IMG/VR virus record: IMGVR_UViG_3300050023_000028
Span: 1-31,658 of that record
Strand: one strand, 5' to 3'
DNA: 31,658 nt
Source of the DNA: a virus
Positions within the stretch are counted from its first letter, which is position 1, and the number at the start of each line of letters is the position of its first letter. A program made the position numbers and the translations under genes. This document shows positions 21,543 through 30,900 of the stretch, piece after piece. The notes below the pieces were generated by a model. That model worked only from the letters and a program-made list of their open reading frames with translations. It was not told the origin of the DNA and did not search any database.

Positions 21543-23078
21543 ATGGGCGCGACATTTGCTAATAGTTCGCTAAACGGTGTCTTCCAGATGGTGACTGAGC
21601 ACCAGGAGGCTATGATCCATCAGCTCTGGTATGAGACTGATGAGACTGTTGCTCCTCTGGCTGCTTCGGTTATGGCTCAGAGTGAATCGGACCCCGACGG
21701 TCGTGGGTTCATTACTCGTGTTGAGTACGCTACTGGTAGTTCGGCTGCCCCTATTTTCAGCATTGCCAGTGCAAAGGCACTTGGTAGCACGACTGGAAAT
21801 TCGGCACTTCGTAATCGTTGGATTTCGGCTTCCACTGTTTGTGATGCAGTTGCTCAGTGGGATCGAACTTCGCTTCTGCAGAGCTTTGCGAAGGGTCCTG
21901 ACGAAGTGTTTGACGTGGTCGAGTACGAAAGGAAGTCGAAGATCGAACTTTTGCGCCAGCGCATTTCGATCATGATGGTTGAAGACGGTTCCGGGCGTGT
22001 TTCTAGCGTTCTCCCTGGAAGCTACGCAGCTTTCTCGGTAGTTGCTGCCGGTATCAGCCAGGCGACTAACGGCACTACTCTCGGTTCTGGGATGTGGAAC
22101 AACTTCTATGCCACTCCTTCGACCATCAACCGTTTCCGCGTTGGTGACGACATTGTGTTCTTCCCGGCTGCTTCTACGGCTGGCGGGTCTCCTAGCATTG
22201 CTCAGCGCGGCGGGACTTCGAACGCCTGGAAGGGTGTTTGGACTGTGTCTGGCCTTGATACTGACAACGGAATCGTTACCATCGTTCCTGGTGACGGCTC
22301 TACAGTAGTTGCGGCTACCGATACTCTCTGGCCTGCCAACCCTGGTGGGGACGGGATTGCAGATGGTTCTGGTACCAGCATTGGTACCGCCGGGCGCACT
22401 GGTGTAGGCGATGACGTTGTGTGGAATGGCTACAGGTACCAGAGTACGTTCAGTACAGTAAACACCTACACGTCGCTGGGTTCGTACGCGGCAGCTGGCC
22501 CTCTTTGCATGCTTGGAATGAAGGCCTGGGTTCCTTTCTTGGCGCCTACTGGCTCTGTTTCGTTTCAGAACATCATCCGTGATGGTATTCCTGAACTTTC
22601 TGGTTTGCGTTACAATGCTACTGGCTCTGGTCTCGACCATGCTGGTATCTTTATCAACGCTACTCAGAAGGCTCATCAGTACGGGACGCATTTCGATGCC
22701 ATCTACACCAGCGTGCAAGACTACGGTATTTTGGTGCGCAACAAGGACGCGGTAAAGACCATCGAAATCAAGGTTGGTGAGTACAACATTGGGTTCGAGG
22801 GCGTCATGATTATGGGTGGACCGAAGGGTTCAGTGAAGATCGTACCTGATGCGACGATTGAACAAGGCAATGCCTACGGTGGTCCTTGGAACGACAAGCG
22901 CTTCCGGCCCATGCTGAAGCATGACGCGGAACTCATCAATACCGACAACTACGACGGTCTTGAATACTTGCGTGATTCGACGGGGACTTCCTACACGCAG
23001 CGTCTGTTTACCCGAGGTGCGTTCATTCTTTCTGCTCCTGGGAAGTTCATGGCAATCTCCGGTTTCCCGACTAGCTAA
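21543..23078 (+). CDS. Major capsid protein
   Basis: 511 residues from ATG 21543. Its place after portal and scaffold, its own promoter, a terminator behind it, and its composition (Gly/Ser/Thr/Ala-rich, few Lys) fit a HK97-fold capsid. The N-terminal arm (QMVTEHQEAMIHQLWYETDE) leads to a helix (SKIELLRQRISIMMVEDGSG), a large insertion of Gly/Ser/Thr/Asp-rich loops (about 190-300), and a C-terminal region with DAVKTIEIKVGEYNIGFEG. Codon use is distinct from its neighbours: CGT for Arg, AAC, ATC and TTC dominate, and the GCGCGA word common elsewhere is almost absent, as expected for a highly expressed gene. The specific fold is inferred from context. Confidence 0.8.
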   Translation: MGATFANSSLNGVFQMVTEHQEAMIHQLWYETDETVAPLAASVMAQSESDPDGRGFITRVEYATGSSAAPIFSIASAKALGSTTGNSALRNRWISASTVCDAVAQWDRTSLLQSFAKGPDEVFDVVEYERKSKIELLRQRISIMMVEDGSGRVSSVLPGSYAAFSVVAAGISQATNGTTLGSGMWNNFYATPSTINRFRVGDDIVFFPAASTAGGSPSIAQRGGTSNAWKGVWTVSGLDTDNGIVTIVPGDGSTVVAATDTLWPANPGGDGIADGSGTSIGTAGRTGVGDDVVWNGYRYQSTFSTVNTYTSLGSYAAAGPLCMLGMKAWVPFLAPTGSVSFQNIIRDGIPELSGLRYNATGSGLDHAGIFINATQKAHQYGTHFDAIYTSVQDYGILVRNKDAVKTIEIKVGEYNIGFEGVMIMGGPKGSVKIVPDATIEQGNAYGGPWNDKRFRPMLKHDAELINTDNYDGLEYLRDSTGTSYTQRLFTRGAFILSAPGKFMAISGFPTS

Positions 23079-23089
23079 TCCAACTTGTT

Positions 23090-23119
23090 GAATGGGGCTG
23101 GGGAAACCTGGCCCCATTC
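23090..23119 (+). terminator. Hairpin terminator after the capsid gene
   Basis: GAATGGGGC (23090-23098) pairs perfectly with GCCCCATTC (23111-23119) around a 12-base loop, 11 bases after the capsid stop. It is followed by a pyrimidine-rich stretch but no long T-run, so some read-through into the tail genes is expected. Confidence 0.65.
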
Positions 23120-23148
23120 TCCCGCTTCTTAAAAATTAGGAAATAAAC

Positions 23149-23484
23149 ATGTTGAACATGGCGAAGAGAATCGGCGATGAAGAAGAAAAAGACGATGGCG
23201 AAGAGGAAAAGCCAGGTCTTGTAGTAGCTATCTCACACAAACCTCCGAAGTTCGACCCGTACAAGAGTGTAGGTGAAGACGACGGTGAGGAAGCCAGTGG
23301 TGATGATGGGGACATGGACCCAGAAGAAATCATCAAGGAAGCTTCTGAAGGTTTGTGCAAAGAGTTGAATCTTTCTAAGCTGGCGGCTCCTCGTGTCGCT
23401 AACTATCTGAAGTCCATCTTTGACGCGTGCGATTCGATGCCGCACAAAGAGGGCGAACACGAGGGTGAAAAGGAAGAGGAGTAG
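23149..23484 (+). CDS. Small acidic protein after the capsid gene
   Basis: 111 residues from ATG 23149 (TAGGAAA upstream; ATG 23158 is an alternative). The first 60 residues are highly acidic (DEEEKDDGEEEKPG; EDDGEEASGDDGDMDPEE). The second half has one helical module (ELNLSKLAAPRVANYLKSIF), then HKEGEHEGEKEEE. An acidic protein right behind the capsid gene may be a decoration, head-completion or packaging-related protein. No family was recognised. Confidence 0.55.
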   Translation: MLNMAKRIGDEEEKDDGEEEKPGLVVAISHKPPKFDPYKSVGEDDGEEASGDDGDMDPEEIIKEASEGLCKELNLSKLAAPRVANYLKSIFDACDSMPHKEGEHEGEKEEE

Positions 23485-23489
23485 TCGTC

Positions 23490-24212
23490 ATGAGTACATT
23501 GACTAGAAAGAGCGTCATACATCCAACTAACACTGATGCTGACAATATACTGAACATCGACAAGGCTGCTGGCCCCGTAGTCCGATTCTCAAGCACGGGC
23601 TCTGGTAAGATTGGCAACCAAACTGCCACAGGTTGGGTTGGTGCTCAAGGTTACATAGGTCAGCAGGGTAGTAAGGTCTGGAGTGCGTCGGTTCCGACTG
23701 TTCTTGTTCCAGGCGAAGTTACTCTGTTGAACCTCAATCCTGCGAGCGCTATCGTGGTCCCAGGATGGACTGACCCTGTCTACGGTTGGTTTGGTAATCA
23801 AAGCATTGCGAACTCGGCTGGTAAAGCTACGGTAGATGCAGTAGCCTATTTGCCGGTTGGCCAATACGTAGGTCAACGGACGAAACTTCAGGTAGCTGTA
23901 GCTCCTGCAGCTGCCTATACGCTGACGGTCAAGGCACTGAATGCTCTCAGTCCTAGCCCGTTTGTGTACGCAACTGCGTTCAACGCTACTACGAACTCTT
24001 ACGGGCAGCCGAATAGTGCTGGCACGACTGTTGCTATCACTAGCGGTAGTCCTCCTTCGTACTCGTCTGTAGTGGTTGGTTTCTCATATCAGACTATCGT
24101 TTTCGGTTCTGCTGCTGCGGTAGGTGATTCCGTGACTCTGATGTGGGATGGTTTCTTCTGGGAAATCGAGAGTATCGGAAGCACTGCTTCGAACCACGTA
24201 ACAGCGTCCTAA
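23490..24212 (+). CDS. Possible head decoration or head-fibre protein
   Basis: 240 residues from ATG 23490 (GAGGAG upstream). Residues about 47-62 hold a short collagen-like tract (GWVGAQGYIGQQGS), preceded by a 46-residue head (KSVIHPTNTDADNILNIDKA) and followed by a beta-rich domain of about 170 residues (VLVPGEVTLLNLNPASAIVV; VSYSS-like strands; DSVTLMWDGFFWEIESIGST). The layout of anchor, short triplet stem and beta domain is that of small trimeric fibres on phage capsids. Position after the capsid gene supports a head-surface role. This is inferred; the protein could also be a tail-related fibre. Confidence 0.5.
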   Translation: MSTLTRKSVIHPTNTDADNILNIDKAAGPVVRFSSTGSGKIGNQTATGWVGAQGYIGQQGSKVWSASVPTVLVPGEVTLLNLNPASAIVVPGWTDPVYGWFGNQSIANSAGKATVDAVAYLPVGQYVGQRTKLQVAVAPAAAYTLTVKALNALSPSPFVYATAFNATTNSYGQPNSAGTTVAITSGSPPSYSSVVVGFSYQTIVFGSAAAVGDSVTLMWDGFFWEIESIGSTASNHVTAS

Positions 24213-24225
24213 ATCTAGGTGCGTC

Positions 24226-24897
24226 ATGCCTGTCGCACAAATGACTTTTGCAGAGGCCATCACTGCCGTAAGGTCAGCGACAGCGCATGACGTAGACCAG
24301 CAGATCACTGATACGCAACTCGCTGCTGAACTCGACCGAGAATATCGGAGGGTTCGGCGGCGAATTGCAATGTTTGCTCCTTCGATGTACCAAGTTGTTT
24401 TGGACAACATTGCTGTCCCTATGACAGCAATTCCCCCCATTCCATCGAACGCGATTGCCAAGCCCGATAATTTTGAGCGAGTTCTTACTCTTGAGAGGCA
24501 GCTAGGGAATCAGATTTACGCGCCTCTTTCGATGATGTCCCAGCTGAACGCTCAGGGTGGCAGACTGCAGAACGTCAGTGGAGTGTATCGACTGACGTAC
24601 ATCCGTAGGCCGATAGATCAAGACCTATCGACGCCAGCGGCACTTGCTGCAGCTACTTTCGACATTCCTGAAGGTGCAGAGGACATCATAACGCAGACAG
24701 TTTGCGGGTGGGTAAGGCAGAGGCACAATGAAGACCCCACGTGGCACATGGAGCGGGCGCAGATGTTGTTTGACGAACTACGCTCGAACTTTGTAATGCG
24801 GTATGGTATGCATCCTCGTTCACTGTTGCAGACTGCACCTTCTTGTTTCATGTACCTGACTTTTTTCGAGCAGGGTTCCAATCTGATCATTTTCTAA
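24226..24897 (+). CDS. Head-tail connector protein (gp4/gp11-adaptor type)
   Basis: 223 residues from ATG 24226. It starts with a helical bundle (MTFAEAITAVRSATAHDVDQ; LAAELDREYRRVRRRIAMF), passes through a loop with Pro/Ile, then NFERVLTLERQLGNQIYAPL and a C-terminal part with EGAEDIITQTVCGWVRQRHN. Its place between capsid and the large hub, its size and its helix-then-beta layout match the adaptor that sits under the portal of short-tailed phages. The assignment is from synteny and general character. Confidence 0.6.
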   Translation: MPVAQMTFAEAITAVRSATAHDVDQQITDTQLAAELDREYRRVRRRIAMFAPSMYQVVLDNIAVPMTAIPPIPSNAIAKPDNFERVLTLERQLGNQIYAPLSMMSQLNAQGGRLQNVSGVYRLTYIRRPIDQDLSTPAALAAATFDIPEGAEDIITQTVCGWVRQRHNEDPTWHMERAQMLFDELRSNFVMRYGMHPRSLLQTAPSCFMYLTFFEQGSNLIIF

Positions 24898-24906
24898 GGC
24901 TTACAC

Positions 24907-27900
24907 ATGCCACTGAGCAAGACGCCCATCACATTGTTCTATGGCGCGACAGATCAAGACACCAGTTCCAAGAAGGTACAGCTTGGGGACATGGTGCTAG
25001 CTGAGAACGTTGTTCAGATCAAAGGCGGAGAATTTTCCAAGCGGGCCGCTTTCGTTGCTGATGAAGTTCAGACCTACGAAGGGCAGGCAGGGCTTGATCC
25101 CGACTCCATCATCTCCCCTGATGGGACTCAAGTTCTTACGCGCGATGCGACTACAGACCATGTCTTCGCGCGAAGTGCGACAACCACGAGCAATCAAGAT
25201 CAAGGAAATGCGGATAGGTTCATTCCGTACGTGAATACGAGAATCCCTGCTCTTGGAAGTGGCCAACAGGAAGCGCCCAGAGCAAAACAGGCAGGAAACT
25301 ACATCGTATGGATGCTTGACGATCAGCACTTTCAGATTGCTCAGGTCAATCCCGTCATCGCAGCACAGCAGGGCTCTTCGACAGATGACGCGGAGACGAT
25401 TGTACAGACCAGTGAAGTTCTGTCTGTTCTAACCATCTCTGATGCGAGCAGTCTTCAGATCAAAAGCTTTGCAGTCATCGACCATCAGTTGTTTGATCCA
25501 AATAATCTCTACATCTTCTGGGTAGACTGGTCGTCTAACATTTGGGCGTACCAAGTTCCTCATTCGAATCTGAATACTGGAACGTTCAAACACGTAGGTA
25601 CGACAAACGTTTCAGGAGACGCTTGTCTTACTAGTATTTGCGCAGGGATGGTGAGTACGACGAACTTAAACCCACTCAACACGCTGTATCTTGGATCAGG
25701 AGGGACTCTCAATGTCCCCCCTCCAGGAGTTTCTGCTGTAGTATCTGAAGCGTTTACTGGAAGTGGTGGTGGTGAAGGGGCAGAAGGAGCGTCAGCTGTA
25801 ATTTTGTCATCCTACACTCCAGGACTTTCAACCTGGCAAGGTGGAGAAGTTCCAGTAACAATTTGGCTCCGCGTAACGAATGCTGGAAGCTACGACTATG
25901 TTGATCCATTTTCTCTTTCCATCCAGTTAGAGGAATGCGCAGAAGGAAATCCAGAAGACACTATTGCTTACTACGGCGCACTCTATAATTGTGCCGAAGT
26001 CACAACTTCTTGGCAGCAGTTCACTTTCAATGTTCCTGTAACCACTCTTGGAGTTAGTCCTACAGATCTTTTTGTCTTGAATGTGACTGTTGGTGGGGAT
26101 AACTCAGCCACAAGCACTGGAGTAGTTTTGGAGATGGGCATAGGGACAAGTATGCCTAGCTCTATTACTCTTTTTCCAGGTGGGTCACCTGGAGCCACTG
26201 TCAGAGACTATCTAGCTGTTTCCGTTTGCGGTGTTCTTTCTTTTCATGGATTCAGAAAGGGTGTATCTGGACTAACAAACAACACGGCAGTAACGACTTC
26301 CGCTCACTGCTATATCGACCCAACTCAATCAAACTACCTCGCTGCAGGAACAATTATCTATCAGTACATAGGCAACACTGGAGCGATGACTGCCGCTGCT
26401 TGTACGATTGCAAGTGCACGCAACTTTCAGAACGACCCGACGACTTGGTTCTATTGTTTCATAGGAAATGGAGCTACAGGAAATCCTACAGTAATTCTAG
26501 TTCCGGTCAAAGGACCAAGTTTTTCTATTCAGAGTGTCTTGGACGTAAATCTTTCGCAGTTTGCTCCAGCCTTACCAGGACTTCCTGCTGATTGGTCTGC
26601 AGACAACTTCACGACTTTTGGTTGGTTCTTCGATGGGCAACTTGCTGCAAAAGAATCCCTAATTTCTTCTCAGTTTGGCGTAGACATTGCAGCAACGTTC
26701 ATTCCGTATTATTTGAACAACGTGGAGGAGTTTGTCGCATACAACTCCGACTATCTTCAGACCTATTGTTTGGCATACGTTGTGCCTACTACAGGGATTA
26801 CTGTGAAATGGACCAAACTCGGATGCTGCATTGCACTTGGTTGGTTCCTTTTGCACGACTACACAGAGTCGTCTCAGACTGTCGGAAAAGACTACTTGAT
26901 GACGACTTGGGTAGACAAGACTGCTTTGCAAAATTGCTACCACGTAAGGGAATGGGATACAGGGAACATTATTGCTGAGATTGCTTACGGACAGGCGTCG
27001 TTTGTAGGGCATTGCGCTACAAAGGACTACCAAGTAAGTGGCTATTATTCGGATGTTCAGCATCCGATGCTATATGGAGTGAATCAGTACAATGGGCTAC
27101 CTCCCGTTCTAGTTGTTGGTTTGCAGTCTTCAGATCAAAACTCCTGTGTAGACATTGCTACAGTTCTTCTTCAGAACTGGGATTTCTCTAAAGTCGGAAG
27201 AGAGTTCTTAGAACCTTTTGCAAACAGCTGGGCATCTACAGGTAGTTTGGCGACAGCAAGAGGGGATGGGAAAGCTTTCACGTTAGGAAATGGGACTGTT
27301 ATTGTTGTAGGTGGGCAGGGTAATAATGACGCGACTACGCTAGCTACCTGTGAAGTTTGGGACCCTGGGACTGGTCTGTTTACCCCAACTGGAAGTATGA
27401 ATGGGGCGCGAAAGTTCTTTGCTGGAGCCTCTCTTCATGGAGGGGCTGTTCTTGTTGCAAGCGGTGCAGTTGGTTCTAGTTATGATCCACTTCTTACTGC
27501 CGAGACATACGATAGACTTACTGGAACGTGGACACCAACAGGACCAGTTGTGTTTGGAAGCGTTGCACCTTCCTGTGTTGTTCTTCAGAATGGTCAGGTC
27601 CTGATTGTAGGCGGCGGTGTTGCTAATTCTAACGCATCTGTAACTCAGAACGTGGCGACCAATGCTGCACAACTTTATGACCCTGTAACGAGGACGTTTT
27701 CGTCAGTTGGTCCTATGACTGAGGCCAGGATTCTTCCAACTTTGACGCGAATTAGTCCAAATGAGATTTTCACCTTCGGGGCAGTTCTTATTACAGGAGG
27801 GTCGAATAACGGAGTTCCATCCAATACGATGGAACTGTACTTGATCCAAAATGTGGCGACTGGAGCAGGTATATTCGTTAAGGCAGGAACTCTTGCAACA

Positions 27901-30900
27901 GCAAGAGTCGAACATCAGGCAGTAGCTTTGAACGATGGCCGAATTTTGATTGTCGGTGGATGGGATGGAGTAAAGACGACGTTGACTAGCTGCGAAATCA
28001 TCGACCCTTCGATTGCCAATTCGAATCCTAATGGAGTAGTTGACGTAAACTTCGGCACATCCCTGAATTCAACTTTTGTGGCGTCCATGCGGACGCCTAG
28101 GTTTTCGAGTTTTGTCTGTACGCGACTCACAGATGGCACGATATTAGTGGCAGGAGGAAACTCATCTTCAACTTTCAATCAGGCAATTTTGCCGACCAAT
28201 ACAGTAGAACTCTTTGATCCTACGACTGAAAGTTGGCAGCAGACTGACAGTATGGTAGTTGGTCGAGGAAATTTTTTTTGGGCAATTCTGAATGATGGAC
28301 GAGTGTTCATCACAGGAGGAAAAAGTTCTTTGTATCCGGGAGGTGAAATCACTGCGGACCTAGCGACTTCAGAGATTTATACTTACGCGACACTCCCTGA
28401 GGTTCACAAGCCGATTTGGACTGACATGGTCAATGCCTTCGGCTTTGCTCTTTCTCCAGGTCCGATTCCAACAGTATTCAACGGTTTCCAGAAATTGCGC
28501 GAAGCAGGGCCTTTGGTCTACCCATCTGAACCTGAGACATATGTCATTCCTTCGCAGTTATTTGCAACTACGCAACCAGACTACGTTGCAACTAACAACT
28601 ATGACCTTCAAGTCTATCAGTTTTCATATACAGCTCCTCTTGAAACAAGCCCAAGTGTTGTCACAGTTACAGAACCTTACATAGGACTTCCTTTGCCTCA
28701 CGCGAAGTTCTTGTTCGGTTTTGAACCAAACAAAGCAGATTGGGCAGCAGGAGTAGCTAGTATTTCCTTGTACATTAAGGGTGGAACTGATTCCCTTCCT
28801 GTTTATACGGCTAGAGTACATCTCTATCGAGGGTCGGCTCCATTTACTTGGGCACAGTACGATACTGTCGTAGATCCAGGGTCGACTTTCGTCGTAGGTA
28901 CGGCTTTCAACCTCTTCACTTTCACAATGCCTGTTCAGGCGCTATCTGGACCTGCCACTGACTTCTTATATATGTATGTGGGTATCGTAGCTAGTATCGC
29001 CACTAGCGCGGAAGCTGAAATAGGCTACGACGGTGTATCAAATTTCACCGCGTTGACTGTTCCTTTCACACTCTCAACTTCCGAACCAGATACATCTCTT
29101 GCAGTGTGCTACCGACTTACAGATTCCGATGGTAGAATCTGGCGGTCGTCGCCTTACATTTTTCCTAACAGCCTTGTGTGGGATGCCGAACCTGTAGTTG
29201 TTATTCCAGTAGTTCCGATAACTCCTACATCTCCGACTTTGCTTTTCATAACAGTAACTCCCAACGCAACTACTATTTCTACAGGAGAATACTCTGTTGG
29301 GGGTTCTATGGTGTTCACTGCTATTGGAACGTATTCCGATGGCTCTACTGCCGATATAACTGCACAAGCTGATTGGAGTGTGGAAAATCCTGCTTTATTG
29401 CGATTCGTCGACTATTTTGACCCATTCGAAAAAGTAGTCATTGCAATTCCTCCGGCGTCTCCTCCCGCTCCTATTTCTACTACTACGTTACGAGTTGCAC
29501 TTAATGGGATAACTACAATAGTTCCAATCGTAATAAACGCCGACAACGTCGTCAGTATGGCATTCTCAGCTCCTCCAACAGGACTAAGTCTCCTTCCTGA
29601 AGAAACTGTTCAGCTGAAAGTAGCTGGAACCTACGTGAGCAGTGGTGTTCAGGATGTTACGTGGAGCGTCGGGACATGGGGAATTTCACCTAGCGATGTA
29701 GTTGGTGGAACGGGGTTGTGTGCAACAATTGATGCAAATGGTCTCCTTACAGTCTCTTTGGAAATGACCGGCTATTCACAAACAGTGTCGATTACTGCAA
29801 CTAGTCCTAGTATAGTGGGTCCGGGAGGACAGGTAACTACTTCTCCTATAGCTCTAGTACTAGATGGAATTGCAAGCCTTTCTAGTATCGTCATAACGCC
29901 ATCTACCTACAACATTGAAGTCGGTTCAGCTCTAGCTTTAAGTGCCACTGCAAACTTCACAAATTCTTTTCCTTCTCGGGATGTTACTAAGAAAGCTACT
30001 TGGACTTCTAGTAATGAGGCAGTCGCTGTCGTAGATGATTCGGGTAATGTGACTGCAGTCTCATCTGGAACTGTAACAATCACAGCAACATGGTCGCCCA
30101 TAATAGGTTCACCCCAGAGCGGAACTGCCAATCTGATTGTTTATACAGTCGCATCGCAAGTCATCCCTACTTCACACGTGGTTAGAATTCCAACTTTGCG
30201 TCATCTGATGGAGAATACGATAGCTGAAATCGAGTTCTACTTTGGCCAAGTGGACTTGCAGCTTTACGCAGTCTATCCAAATGACCCGACTGTACCATAT
30301 CTGGAAGTTTACCCTAATGCGACATATCCTGGTATTTCGAATACAGGACTTCAGAAAACTCTCAGAGAACAAGTCGCTACGTATGGCCCCGGAGAAGCGC
30401 TTTACACCACTGGAGGCGCTCTAGAAAATGCCAATCCTCCGATTGCCAGATGTGCAGCAGTTTGGAGAAATCGCGCATTTGTTTGTAATGGCAATACGAT
30501 TTGTCCGTCTCAAGAATTCGCCGACGGGCTTGGAATTCAGTGGAATGAGGTAACCTATATTCAATGGACAGATGGAACTGGAGACATTCTAGCTTGTGCT
30601 CCGACTGACTGGAACTACTTAGTCTTTTTCAAGAAAGACGCGGTTGGTGTTATCAATGGTCCTGGTCCAGATGGAGCTGGGAATGGGAATTACATAGTTC
30701 AGACACTTGCTACCAAGGTAGGATGCAGTAACGTCAAGTCCATTGTTACAGCTGCGGATGGTGTGTACTTCCAGGATTCTCAGACTGGTAGGCTAATGTG
30801 TCTCACCACAAGTCTTGGCGCGCCAACTGAATGTGCACCTGGCGTGTTCAATCTTTTGGACACGGCTTCGAACTCTCCGACAGGGGCATATCCTTCTCCC

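Noticed and set aside
21570-22718. 382-codon minus-strand frame opposite the capsid gene
   Set aside because: Arg-rich, low-complexity translation with no domain, antisense to a highly expressed gene with biased codons, which tends to leave such frames open.
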